In this document: in pieces, positions 18,395 through 27,546 of the stretch
Position numbering within the stretch: position 1 is the first letter of the stretch
Layout: each line of letters starts with the position of its first letter
DNA from: MFD01213-c1 sp963704405
Lineage (GTDB): Bacteria; Planctomycetota; Phycisphaerae; Tepidisphaerales; Tepidisphaeraceae
Reading direction: 5' to 3'
Assembly: GCA_963704405.1 (NCBI GenBank)
Contig: OY969903.1
Location: 3,100,001-3,164,000, forward strand
DNA length: 64,000 bases
The notes under the pieces: model-generated
The model's database searches: none
Told to the model about the DNA's origin: nothing
What the model saw: the letters and a program-made list of their open reading frames with translations, nothing else
Position numbers and translations under genes: made by a program

Positions 18395-19659
18395 ATGCGC
18401 ATCCTTCATCTCAGCACGAGCGATATCGGCGGCGGCGCGGCACGGGCGGCGTTTCGCCTGCACACGGGCCTTGGCCGGCTCGGACATGAATCGACGATGC
18501 TCGTGCTGAAACGATCGAGTTCGCAAAGCGATGTCAAAGCGATGAAGTGGTCGGACGATCTGCCCCTGCGGTTTCGAAGGCGAAGGCGGAAGAAGCAGAT
18601 CGATCGCGATTTCGAGCCATACAGGCATTCGCTTCCGCCGGACTTTGAATGGTTCAGCGATGACCGAAGCGAAGCGGGATATGACCTGATCCGGCAGCTT
18701 CCGCCGTGCGATCTGATCAACCTGCATTGGGTTGGCGGATTTCTCGATCACGAGCTTTTCTTCAGCCACCTTCCGCCAGGCGTTCCGCTCGTATGGCGGT
18801 TGGCCGACATGGGGCCGATGACCGGGGGCTGCCACTATGACCTCGGCTGCGGGAAATTCACCGCCAACTGCGGCGCATGCCCGGTCCTGGGATCTAACAT
18901 CGATACAGACCTGACACGCGATATCTGGCGGCGGAAAAACACAGCGCTGTCCATGCTGGCGCCCGGCCGATTAAACGTCATCGGCACAAGCCGATGGATC
19001 GCGGCGGAGGCGCGGCGAAGCTCGCTGCTCGGCCGGTTCCCGGTGACAGTGATTCCGAACGGCCTGGACGTCGCCGACTTTGCGCCGCGCGACAAGATGT
19101 TTTCGCGGGACACACTAGGCATTCCCGCGATGCGAAGGTAGTGCTGTTCGTCGCCGATTCGGCGGCGATCAAGCGCAAGGGATTTGATTATATCGCTGCC
19201 GCCCTGGCCGAAATGAGTGCTGAGCCGAAGCTGTTTCTGCTCGGCGTTGGCGGTGGAAAACAGGTGGTGCCGAGCCTGCCGCAACTGCATCTGGGCAAGA
19301 TAACCAATGACCGCATGCTCTCGATCATCTACAGCGCGGCGGATGTTTTCGTCATTCCATCGCTGCAGGAATCATTCGGCCAGACTGTGACGGAATCAAT
19401 GGCGTGCGGAACGCCAGTGGTCGGTTTCGATACCGGCGGCATTCCAGACATGGTGCGGCCAGGCGTCACGGGCTATCTGGCAAAGGTCGGCGACGCCGCG
19501 GCCCTTCGGGAAGCGATTATGAAGGTATTGCGCGAGCCTGAAAAATGGCCGGCAATGAGCGCGAACTGTCGGCGGATCGCAGTCGAAGAATATTCACTGG
19601 AAACACAGGCGAAGAATTACGCCGCCCACTATCAAGCGATTTTGAGCGGAAGCAATTAA
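18395..19659 (+). CDS. GT4-family glycosyltransferase, frameshifted once as read
   Basis: Two frames form one 421-residue protein. The N-terminal frame (18395 to about 19128) begins with 'ILHLSTSDIGGGAARAAFRL', the acceptor-side start of GT4 enzymes, and holds 'VIPNGLDVADFAP'. The C-terminal frame (about 19129 to 19659) has the donor-binding half with 'VFVIPSLQESFGQTVTESMACGTPVVGF', the E-x7-E motif of retaining GT-B transferases. The frames join if one G is restored in 'GCG(G)AT' near 19128. Start ATG 18395 is the first Met in a good family position. A four-cysteine stretch around residues 147-163 ('CHYDLGC', 'CGAC') is typical of this WcaC-like subgroup. Probable role: sugar addition in the polysaccharide island. 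Confidence 0.85.
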
Positions 19660-19663
19660 CGAT

Positions 19664-20542
19664 ATGCCATTGCCAAAAATCAGCATCGTCACTCCGAGCT
19701 TCAACCAGGGACAATACCTGGAAGAGACGATGCGCTCCGTGCTGGACCAGGGATATCCCAATCTGGAATACATCGTCATCGACGGCGGCAGCAAAGATGA
19801 CAGCGTGGATGTCATCAGGAAATACGCCGATCGGCTGACGTACTGGGTCAGCGAAAAGGATCGCGGACAAACCCACGCGATCAACAAAGGCATCGAGCGC
19901 TGCACAGGCGATCTTTTCGGATACATCAACAGCGATGACCTGCTGCTGCCCGGCTCACTCAATCGGATCGCCAGCGAATGGGAAAAGGGCGCAACATGGA
20001 TCGTCGGCTGGAGCAAATATCTCGAAATAGGCGGAGGCGATTGGCCATACACGGTGCGCCCATGCGGTCAGCCGATCGATTGGTTCCTTCATAACCCCAT
20101 TCCGCAGCAGTCATCGTTTTGGGCGATGAAGTATTTCAAGCAGATCGGCGTCTTCCGGGAAGATCAGCATTACGCGTTTGATTATGAATTCTGGCTGCGG
20201 TTGCGGTTCGCCGCGCAGGTGCGCCCAACGATCATCCGAAAATGCCTGGCCGCGTTCAGGCTGCATGAGGTATCGAAAACCGTGTCGCAGACAGACCGCT
20301 TTGCCCCGGAATTGAAGCAGATTCGCCAGGAATATCGCAAGTATCTCACAGCCGGCGACAAGCTGGCGCTGTGGCGAGGCCAGCGCAGGGATGAGGCGGC
20401 CCTGTGCCGCGAAAATGTATGGGCATCGCTTCGGGCGAAGGATGTCAAAGCCGCGCGGTCACATGCGATCAGCGGGATACGCAAGGGTGCGCTCTCGCCG
20501 ATATCGTGGCATGTATTGTTTTGCGCGTTACGAGGACATTAA
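19664..20542 (+). CDS. GT2-family glycosyltransferase
   Basis: 292 residues, starting four bases after the previous stop. The GT-A core is clear: 'ISIVTPSFNQGQYLEETMRSV', 'IVIDGGSKDDS', and 'GYINSDDLLLPGS' with the SDD metal-binding motif; later 'DYEFWLRL' supplies the acidic catalytic region. Inverting transferase using a nucleotide-sugar. The last 45 residues form a helical tail that ends '...SWHVLFCALRGH', shared with the next three GT2 genes although the catalytic domain here is more divergent. It belongs to the same polysaccharide operon. Confidence 0.9.
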   Translation: MPLPKISIVTPSFNQGQYLEETMRSVLDQGYPNLEYIVIDGGSKDDSVDVIRKYADRLTYWVSEKDRGQTHAINKGIERCTGDLFGYINSDDLLLPGSLNRIASEWEKGATWIVGWSKYLEIGGGDWPYTVRPCGQPIDWFLHNPIPQQSSFWAMKYFKQIGVFREDQHYAFDYEFWLRLRFAAQVRPTIIRKCLAAFRLHEVSKTVSQTDRFAPELKQIRQEYRKYLTAGDKLALWRGQRRDEAALCRENVWASLRAKDVKAARSHAISGIRKGALSPISWHVLFCALRGH

Positions 20543-20596
20543 AAACTGGCCGCGATTCAGGATAAAAATGCAATCGCCGATCGTCTGAATATTGAC

Positions 20597-21505
20597 ATGA
20601 ACAGCGCGCCAACCATCTCCGTCCTGATGCCCGTCTATAACGGCAGCGAATATCTCGCCGACGCGGTGGAGAGCATTCTTGCGCAGACGTTTGGGGATTT
20701 TGAGTTGATTGTGGTCGACGACGGCTCAACCGACGATTCGCTTGAGATTTTGCAGGAATATGCAAAGCGGGATCGTCGCGTGCGGCTGATCAGCCGGCCC
20801 AATACCGGCATCGCCGGGGCCCTGAATGACGCGATCGCAACGGCTCGCGCGCCGCTGTTTGCGCGGATGGATGCGGACGATATTGCCCTGCCGCTGCGGT
20901 TCGAAAAGCAGGTAGCGTTTTTAGAGGCGCATCCGGAAGTGGTGCTGGTGGGAAGCCGCGTATTGTTGATCGATCCGTATGGAACGTCGCTTTATGAAAG
21001 CGATCATCGATTAACCCACCCCGAGATTAATACGCAGATGCTGAGCGGCATCGGTTGGTCTGTGGTTCATCCGTCGGCAATGATGCGCGCGGCGGCCGCC
21101 CGGGCCGCAGGCGGTTATCGCGCTGATCGCGTCCCGTCAGAAGACCTGGACCTGTTCCTGAGACTGACCGAAATCGGCCAGGCGGCCAACCTTGCCGATA
21201 TCCTTCTGAAATACCGGCAACATCCCACAAGTGCGAATCACACCCGCTTCGCCGAGCAGGATGCGAACAAGAAAGCCATTCTCACCGAAGCATACGCGCG
21301 GCGAGGATTGGAACTGCCGTCAAACTGGAAGCCTGCGAAGCGCAACATCATGCCGATGGATAAAGAGATCAGCATGTGGGCATGGTTGGCGCTGAAAAAA
21401 GGAAATATACCCGCAGCCCGGCGGCATGCGCTGTCGCTGGTGCGCCTCGCTCCCTTTTCCGCCCGATCGTGGCAATTGATGTTTTGCGCCATCCGCGGCC
21501 ATTGA
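20597..21505 (+). CDS. GT2-family glycosyltransferase, paralogue 1 of 3
   Basis: 302 residues. Motifs: 'ISVLMPVYNGSEYLADAVESIL', 'VVDDGSTDDS', 'ARMDADDIALP' with the DADD metal site, and 'SEDLDLFLRL' for the catalytic Asp. It is clearly paralogous to the genes at 21742 and 22719, with the same blocks in the same order ('GWSVVHPSAMM', 'LADILLKYRQH'). The C-terminal tail carries 'GNIPAARRHAL' and ends 'LMFCAIRGH'. The paralogues probably arose by tandem duplication and transfer different sugars or linkages onto one glycan. No signal peptide or membrane segment is present, so it acts at the cytoplasmic face. Confidence 0.92.
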   Translation: MNSAPTISVLMPVYNGSEYLADAVESILAQTFGDFELIVVDDGSTDDSLEILQEYAKRDRRVRLISRPNTGIAGALNDAIATARAPLFARMDADDIALPLRFEKQVAFLEAHPEVVLVGSRVLLIDPYGTSLYESDHRLTHPEINTQMLSGIGWSVVHPSAMMRAAAARAAGGYRADRVPSEDLDLFLRLTEIGQAANLADILLKYRQHPTSANHTRFAEQDANKKAILTEAYARRGLELPSNWKPAKRNIMPMDKEISMWAWLALKKGNIPAARRHALSLVRLAPFSARSWQLMFCAIRGH

Positions 21506-21741
21506 CGGCAGCCTCCCCGAACCGGACCATTCCCATAACTGATTCAGAAATCGGTCGACTGCAAATCTATCGGACGTGCCCGGGCTTTCCGGCAACGAAC
21601 AATCGATGAGAATCAGATGTTTTACCGGGCAGAAGTGAAAGAAGCAGGCGTACGTCGCCGATGCTTACTTTAGGCGAGCGCTCCAGTTACCTGCCGATCG
21701 GGTGTCGGTGTATCCTGTCGCACGTCCGCAAGAATGAATTC

Positions 21742-22650
21742 ATGACGACGTCTCCCACCGTCTCCGCGCTCATGGCCGTCTGCAACGGCGAAAAATACCT
21801 CCGCCAGGCGGTGGATAGCGTCCTCGCGCAGACGTTCAGGGATTTTGAATTCATCATCATCGACGATGGCTCCAGGGATGCTTCGCTCGATATCCTCGAA
21901 GGATACGCCCACATGGACCGGCGGATCCACCTGATCTCCCGGCCAAATAAAGGTCTCACCAAGTCTCTCAATGAAGGCCTGCAAGTCGCCAAAGGGGAGT
22001 TCATCGCGCGGATGGATGGGGATGATGTTTCACTGCCCACCCGCTTTGAGAAACAGGTTGCATATTTGCAGGAACATCCCGACATTGCGCTCGTGGGCTC
22101 GCGGGTTGAATTTATCGATCCGGATGGATCACCGATCAATTTGAAGCCGGGGATGGTGCTGACGCATGATGAAATTGATGCCGCGCTGTTGCGCAAAGGG
22201 TGGCCGGTCGTTCATCCGGCGGTGATGATGCGGCGCGAAGCCGTCCTGAAAATCGGTGGTTACAGCGAGCAGTTTCTCACCAATCAGGATCACGATTTGT
22301 TCCTCCGATTAGCCGAGCGTGGCAGGCTCGCCAACCTGCCGGATGTTCTCCTCCAATATCGCCAGCATTTTGAAAGCATCAGCCTGGCCAAGAGCAAGCA
22401 GCAGGGAGACACGGTTGAAGCCATTCTGCGGGAAGCATATGAGCGCCGCGGCATCACCATGCCGAGCGGACTGCTCAATTCCCGGCCAAAACCGCTTTCA
22501 CCGATCGATCACCATCGCACCTGGTGCTGGGCCGCCTTGGCCGCCGGGAATGTCCGCACGGCCAGAAAGCACGCAATGGAAATATTTAAGAAGACACCGC
22601 TCTCGCCGCAGGCATGGCGCATGATGTATTGCGCCATGCGCGGCAGATAG
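21742..22650 (+). CDS. GT2-family glycosyltransferase, paralogue 2 of 3
   Basis: 302 residues from ATG 21742; the frame extends upstream, but paralogue alignment supports this start ('TTSPTVSALMAVCNGEKYL'). Conserved blocks are 'IIDDGSRDAS', 'ARMDGDDVSLP' (DGDD replaces the DADD of its paralogues), 'GWPVVHPAVMMRREA', 'NQDHDLFLRLAERG' and the tail 'GNVRTARKHAM ... MMYCAMRGR'. The change in the metal motif keeps both acidic residues, so activity is expected. A 236-base gap separates it from paralogue 1, and 68 bases separate it from paralogue 3. Confidence 0.9.
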   Translation: MTTSPTVSALMAVCNGEKYLRQAVDSVLAQTFRDFEFIIIDDGSRDASLDILEGYAHMDRRIHLISRPNKGLTKSLNEGLQVAKGEFIARMDGDDVSLPTRFEKQVAYLQEHPDIALVGSRVEFIDPDGSPINLKPGMVLTHDEIDAALLRKGWPVVHPAVMMRREAVLKIGGYSEQFLTNQDHDLFLRLAERGRLANLPDVLLQYRQHFESISLAKSKQQGDTVEAILREAYERRGITMPSGLLNSRPKPLSPIDHHRTWCWAALAAGNVRTARKHAMEIFKKTPLSPQAWRMMYCAMRGR

Positions 22651-22718
22651 CGGGTAACAACCACTCACGACGAATAACTCGATTCAACCCGCGCCATCCG
22701 CCAACCAACTGCCGTTCA

Positions 22719-23624
22719 ATGCCGACTTCTCCCACTGTTTCAGTTTTGCTGGCCGTCTACAACGGCGATCGCTATCTGCGACAGGCGATCGACAGCATTC
22801 TCGCCCAGACATTCACAGATTTTGAATTCATCGTCATCGAAGACGGATCGACTGACGCCACGCTTCCAATCCTGAAAGAATATGCCGCGAAAGACGCGCG
22901 CATCCGATTGGTTTCACGGCCGAATAAAGGGCTCACCATCTCTTTGAATGAAGGACTGAATATCGCGCGCGGCGAGTATCTCGCGCGGATGGATGCCGAT
23001 GACATCGCCTTGACGACCCGATTTGAAAAGCAGGTAAATTATCTTCGATCGCATCCGGATTGCGTGTTGCTTGGATCGCGCGTGCTCTTGATCGATCCTG
23101 ATGGACTGCCCATCCGCGAGCAATGTGACGAACAGACGCACGAGCAAATTGACGCCGCCCATCTGAACCGCGGGTGGCCGGTTGTTCATCCGGCAGTGAT
23201 GATGAAAACCGCCGCTGTCCGCCAGATTGGTGGATATCGCGACGCCTACAACACGCTCGAAGACCTCGACCTTTTCCTTCGTCTGGCCGAGGTGGGGAAA
23301 CTGGCGAATCTTCCCGAAGTCCTGCTGCATTATCGGCAGCATTTCGGCAGCGTGACGCATACCAAAGAACAGCAGCAGATGGGCATTCGGCAGGCCATTT
23401 ATAATGAAACCTATGCCCGGCGCGGCGTCCCTCCTCCGCCGCCTCCCGCGGTTGCGAGACAGACGCCGCGGGAAAAACACAATCAGCATACGCTCTGGGC
23501 GTGGTCGGCATTGAAGGCAGGCAACGTTGCCACCGCAAGAAAACATGCTATCGCCACAATCACCCGCTATCCGTGGTCGTTTAATGCCTGGCGGCTTCTG
23601 TTCTGCGCCTGGCGTGGATATTAA
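22719..23624 (+). CDS. GT2-family glycosyltransferase, paralogue 3 of 3
   Basis: 301 residues from ATG 22719, aligned to its paralogues at 'PTSPTVSVLLAVYNGDRYL'. It has 'VIEDGSTDAT', 'ARMDADDIALT' (metal site), 'GWPVVHPAVMM', 'LEDLDLFLRLAEVG' and the tail 'GNVATARKHAIATI ... LLFCAWRGY'. A proline run near residues 240-246 (PPPPP) precedes the tail and may serve as a linker. It is closest to paralogue 2, which suggests a recent duplication. It lies in the same transcriptional direction as the whole island. Confidence 0.9.
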   Translation: MPTSPTVSVLLAVYNGDRYLRQAIDSILAQTFTDFEFIVIEDGSTDATLPILKEYAAKDARIRLVSRPNKGLTISLNEGLNIARGEYLARMDADDIALTTRFEKQVNYLRSHPDCVLLGSRVLLIDPDGLPIREQCDEQTHEQIDAAHLNRGWPVVHPAVMMKTAAVRQIGGYRDAYNTLEDLDLFLRLAEVGKLANLPEVLLHYRQHFGSVTHTKEQQQMGIRQAIYNETYARRGVPPPPPPAVARQTPREKHNQHTLWAWSALKAGNVATARKHAIATITRYPWSFNAWRLLFCAWRGY

Positions 23625-23682
23625 TTAACGGCCGGACAGGCATTTCTGCCTGCCCCTCCGGAATGCCTCCGGTTACTGCACA

Positions 23683-24933
23683 ATGGATCGGTTTTCTATG
23701 ACTCGCCGCGTTCTGTATATCGGTTCTGGCAGCCCTTGGGCGGGCGGAGCGGGCTTTTTGGTTCGTCAGAATTTGTTCCTGCGCACATTAGAGGAAGTCG
23801 CCGATCTGCACCTGGCGATGTTCAACGCCGCGCCCGGCGATGCTCCGCCAGTCGCATCCGGCTTCACCTCCCTGCCATCGCCCGTCCGCGGCAATTCATC
23901 GCGCATCCAGAACTGGATCGCCGATCAATTCTCTCCAATGCCGCGAATGTTGCGCGGCTATGAAGTATCTCCCGCCAGGCAGGCGGTTGCCGCCCTGGAG
24001 CCGGAAAAGTTCGACGCGATCTTTGCTTATCGCATCGACTTCGCTCATTTTGCAGGTGTACTGAACCATCCGCGATTGATCTTGGACATCGATGATCCCG
24101 AACACATTCGCTGGCGCCGCCGAATACGGGCCACCACAGGTCATGACGGTGATCGGCGGACAATGAACGATATTGAAAAGCTGCGCACATTTGAGCGCAC
24201 CGCCGTCGCCGGCGCCAAATTGGCGTTTGTCTGCCAGGAAAACGACGCCAACGATTGGCCCGTGCGGCCGACGGTCATTCCAAACTGTGTTGACGTCGTC
24301 GAAAATCCCTCGCGGCGAGCCACTCGCCCCCGCCTGCTGTTTATCGGGAATTGCGCAGGCAGCGCGCAAAGCCCCAATGTGGATGCGGTGTTCTATTTCC
24401 TGTCCGACATTTGGCCAACGATTCTAAAAGCATTGCCGGATGCTGAATTCCAGATCGTGGGATCAACGAGCAACGACGTTCGATCGGTCGCTGAAGCATC
24501 GCAGAATGTGATGCTCAGTGGTTTCGTGGACAAGCTCCCGGATGTGTACGCCCAGGCTGCGGTCAGCATCGCACCGATTCGATTTGGCACGGGGACGCGC
24601 ATCAAAATCCTGGAAGCGTTCGCGCACGCTTGCCCGGTCATATCCACACTTGCCGGCGTCGAAGGCATTGCCGCCGTCCCGGGCAAAGAAATTGAGCTGG
24701 CGGATGCGGCTGCCGATTTCGCCATTCGATGCATCGACATGCTCCAGGATGCGCAGATGCGAGAGCGAATCGGACAAGGCGGCCACCAATTGGCCGCTCG
24801 GCTATACAACCGCGACGTGCAGCACCACCGAATCATCCAGATTCTGCGGCAATTTTTCGATCGCAACCCCCCGTCGGCCGAAGGTTCCCATGCGGCTCAA
24901 CCGTCAGTATCCAACCAAGGGGCGCTGCGATGA
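23683..24933 (+). CDS. GT4-like glycosyltransferase
   Basis: 416 residues (or 411 if ATG 23698 is used). The C-terminal half is a GT-B donor domain: 'RPRLLFIGNCAGSAQSPNVDAV', 'DAEFQIVGS', 'LSGFVDKLPDVYAQAAVSIAPIRFGTGTRIKILEAFAHACPVIST'. This arrangement, including 'GTGTRIKILEA', is typical of GT4 enzymes that follow a poorly conserved acceptor domain. The N-terminus reads 'RRVLYIGSGSPWAGGAGFLVRQ'. Its stop overlaps the start of the next glycosyltransferase (ATGA), so the two are co-translated. Confidence 0.85.
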   Translation: MDRFSMTRRVLYIGSGSPWAGGAGFLVRQNLFLRTLEEVADLHLAMFNAAPGDAPPVASGFTSLPSPVRGNSSRIQNWIADQFSPMPRMLRGYEVSPARQAVAALEPEKFDAIFAYRIDFAHFAGVLNHPRLILDIDDPEHIRWRRRIRATTGHDGDRRTMNDIEKLRTFERTAVAGAKLAFVCQENDANDWPVRPTVIPNCVDVVENPSRRATRPRLLFIGNCAGSAQSPNVDAVFYFLSDIWPTILKALPDAEFQIVGSTSNDVRSVAEASQNVMLSGFVDKLPDVYAQAAVSIAPIRFGTGTRIKILEAFAHACPVISTLAGVEGIAAVPGKEIELADAAADFAIRCIDMLQDAQMRERIGQGGHQLAARLYNRDVQHHRIIQILRQFFDRNPPSAEGSHAAQPSVSNQGALR

Positions 24934-26036
24934 AAATCACTTTCGTCATGGCCGCCGCCGATCTCTCCGGGGGAAACCGCGTCATTTCCATTTACGCCGA
25001 TCGCCTCTGCCGCCGCGGGCACGACGTAACTATCGTGTCCCGCCCGAGGCGGCACGTGACACTGAAGGAAAAAGTTCTGGCATGGTGGCGCGGCCATCCC
25101 ATGCCGGTGAATCGCAAACGCTGGCCGTCCCATTTCGATAATCTTGACGGCGTTCGTCATCACCAGATCGAGCGGCATCGCTCCGTGACCGCGGCCGATG
25201 TGCCCGACGCCGATGTTGTCATCGCGACCTGGTGGGAAACCGCCGAATGGGTCGCGGCGTTTCCTCCCGCAAAAGGCGCCAAGGCATATTTCATCCAGCA
25301 TTACGAAGCTCATCCCGGGCAGGACATTTCCCGCGTTCAGGCCACATGGCGAATGCCGCTGCACAAGATCATCATCGCCGAGTGGCTTGTTAAAATTGCG
25401 AAGGACCAGTTCAGCGATTCCGATATTTCGCTGGTTCCCAACGCCGTCGATCTCCTGCAATTCAATGCTCCCCCGCGCGGTAAACAGCCGCAGCCAATAG
25501 TCGGCCTGATGTATTCGCTCGTCAATTTCAAAGGCTGCGATATGAGTCTCAGGGCGTTTGAGCTCGCGAAGAAACGCGTGCCGGAATTAAAGCTCGTCTC
25601 CTTTGGCAACCGCCAGCCGACGGCGGGCCTTCCCCTTCCTCCCGAAACGGATTTCACCATGCAGCCGGCCCAGGATCGCATCAAAGAGATTTACGCCCGG
25701 TGCGACGCCTGGCTCGTCGGCAGCCGTAGCGAAGGGTTCGGCTTGCCGATCCTCGAATCGATGGCCTGTCGAACTCCTGTCATCGCCACGCCCACCGGCG
25801 CAGCCCCGGAACTGATTGCCGGCGGCGGTGGTGTCCTCACCCCAATGGATAATCCCCAGGCAATGGCCTCAGAGATTGAGCGAATCGTCAACCTGTCTGA
25901 CGGGCAGTGGCGGAAGATGTCCGACGCGGCCTATGCCACCGCCACACGATACACCTGGGATGATGCAACCAATTTGTTCGAGGCGGCGCTTCGCGCCGCA
26001 GTCAAAAAATCCCTGCCCGTGCCTTCTTCTGCTTAG
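24930..26036 (+). CDS. GT4-family glycosyltransferase
   Basis: 368 residues starting at ATG 24930, overlapping the previous stop. N-terminal glycine-rich block 'DLSGGNRVISIYADRLCRRGHDVTIVS' is the acceptor-domain start. 'SLVPNAVDLLQF' marks the domain junction. The donor domain has 'VGSRSEGFGLPILESMACRTPVIATPTGAAPELIAGGGGVL', with the E-x7-E motif. It is the last gene of the polysaccharide island: the next gene is on the other strand 45 bases away. Cytoplasmic, retaining transferase; sugar specificity unknown. Confidence 0.9.
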   Translation: MKITFVMAAADLSGGNRVISIYADRLCRRGHDVTIVSRPRRHVTLKEKVLAWWRGHPMPVNRKRWPSHFDNLDGVRHHQIERHRSVTAADVPDADVVIATWWETAEWVAAFPPAKGAKAYFIQHYEAHPGQDISRVQATWRMPLHKIIIAEWLVKIAKDQFSDSDISLVPNAVDLLQFNAPPRGKQPQPIVGLMYSLVNFKGCDMSLRAFELAKKRVPELKLVSFGNRQPTAGLPLPPETDFTMQPAQDRIKEIYARCDAWLVGSRSEGFGLPILESMACRTPVIATPTGAAPELIAGGGGVLTPMDNPQAMASEIERIVNLSDGQWRKMSDAAYATATRYTWDDATNLFEAALRAAVKKSLPVPSSA

Positions 26037-26081
26037 CGGTGCGCGTCTCATGATGACGGCTGCGGATAGGCCTCCGTCACA

Positions 26082-26726
26082 TCATGGTTTCACGTTTGGC
26101 CGCCGCCAGATATACCACGTTGCCACGGATCGATATGGCTGCCATGGCCTGGCGAGCAGTTTCAGTCGCTCCGCCGTTGGAATTTTCCGCATGCCGTAGA
26201 CCTGCTGCACACCTTGCCGCAGGCCCAGATCGTCCACGGGAAGAACGTCGGGGCGATTGAGGACAAACATGAGAAACATCTCCGCCGTCCAGCGGCCGAC
26301 GCCTTTGACGCGCGTGAGGGATTCGATGATCTGCTCATCGCTCATGCTGGTGAATCGGCGAGTCGGAATTTCCCCTGCGGCGAAGTGGCGCGCCAGGTCC
26401 AGAATGTAAGCCTGCTTCTGCCGCGAAAGGCCGCAGGTGCGGATTCGCTCGGCTTCGCCGTTCATGATGAGATCGATCACCTTCAGCGGCGTGGGCCGGC
26501 GCATGGGGAACAGATCGCGAAAGTACCCAAACAAGACAGCGGCGACCTTGGTCGAAATTTGTTGCGAGAAAATTGATTTGCAGAGAACGACGAAATAGTC
26601 GCGGCGAGGGGAGAGCGCACACGGGCCTACAGCATCAATGATCCGGCCAAGAATTGGGTCGGCGGCGCACAGATGGTCCTGCGCTTTGGTCCAGTCGGAA
26701 ATTTTTGAAAGCTCATTCATCGGCAT
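26082..26726 (-). CDS. DNA-3-methyladenine glycosylase II family protein (AlkA-like)
   Basis: 214 residues with the HhH-GPD fold of base-excision DNA glycosylases. The helix-hairpin-helix 'LTRVKGVGRWTAEMFL' lies at about residues 137-152, followed by 'LPVDDLGLRQG', where the second Asp (about 166) is the catalytic residue that assists base release. 'ISTKVA' and 'GLSRQKQAYILDLA' are further conserved blocks. It lacks the N-terminal TBP-like domain of E. coli AlkA, as many bacterial members do. It removes alkylated purines in the cytoplasm. Start is ATG 26726 or 26720. It is convergent with the glycosyltransferase gene and divergent from the next gene. Confidence 0.9.
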   Translation of the reverse strand: MPMNELSKISDWTKAQDHLCAADPILGRIIDAVGPCALSPRRDYFVVLCKSIFSQQISTKVAAVLFGYFRDLFPMRRPTPLKVIDLIMNGEAERIRTCGLSRQKQAYILDLARHFAAGEIPTRRFTSMSDEQIIESLTRVKGVGRWTAEMFLMFVLNRPDVLPVDDLGLRQGVQQVYGMRKIPTAERLKLLARPWQPYRSVATWYIWRRPNVKP

Positions 26727-26882
26727 GATACGATTGTCGCCGGCATTGCCTGGACATCAAAATCCACGCTGGCTCGATGGATAACGCGTTTCTGATCGCT
26801 TTGCGAGCGCTTTGCACACCTGTAGCACAAATTGGCGTTCGGCCTTACAATGTGGTTTTGACCGACCCCATAGGAGCCGACC

Positions 26883-27365
26883 ATGCGCCCACCGTTGAAA
26901 TTAAATTCGATCGACCAGGAACACCTGCAGGAGTTGTATAACGCCTCCGGGATCGCCCGAGATGAACTGCCTTATACCGATGCGTTTGAGACGGTGTGGC
27001 AGGGGTTTCAGGATCGAACGTTCAAAAACGCCGAGCGCGAGCAGCTCTTCGGCGCAATCATTAAATATGTCCGCAGCAGCAGCAATTCCGCAACGGAACT
27101 GCCCGCTTCGAAGTTGAACGACGACCAGCTCAAGCAGCTCAAAGGCCTGCTCGTTCGGCACGCCAAGGGAGGCAAGATCCTTCCTTACAGTGACGAATTT
27201 GAGAATGCCCAGAAGGAATTCCTGCGGCATTCTGGCGTTGAGCTTACGCCTGGCGAGTTCTGGCAGTCGATCGCCCGCGCCCAGGGCACCAAGCGGCGCC
27301 CCCCGGCCCGTAAGAAAGTCGCCGTGCCGGAAGTCGAAGATTCTCACGACGAAGACGGCGAGTGA
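26883..27365 (+). CDS. Unknown protein with internal duplication
   Basis: 160 residues preceded by a good ribosome binding site (AGGAG, six bases before ATG). Two segments resemble each other: 'ELPYTDAFETVWQGFQ' (about 27-42) and 'ILPYSDEFENAQKEFL' (about 99-114), each followed by a helical stretch ending near 'FGAIIKYVR' and 'FWQSIARA'. This suggests a duplicated helical unit of about 45 residues. The C-terminus is a basic stretch (KRRPPARKK) followed by an acidic tail, which could bind nucleic acid. No signal peptide, membrane segment or known catalytic motif is visible. I do not recognise the family. Confidence 0.7.
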   Translation: MRPPLKLNSIDQEHLQELYNASGIARDELPYTDAFETVWQGFQDRTFKNAEREQLFGAIIKYVRSSSNSATELPASKLNDDQLKQLKGLLVRHAKGGKILPYSDEFENAQKEFLRHSGVELTPGEFWQSIARAQGTKRRPPARKKVAVPEVEDSHDEDGE

Positions 27366-27546
27366 TTCCGTCGGCCCAAGCGCCTCGCTCGGCATCGCGC
27401 ATAAGCCCTTATAATCCGTATTTTTCCGCAGCTAAAAACGCTGCCAGGTTTGCCATGCCGTGAGAATTGCAGCTTCGACTTGATTCTCGTCTCCTACTCC
27501 TCTATAGGTAAATAGGTATTTCACGCCCGAGGTTCCTCAAGAGGTT

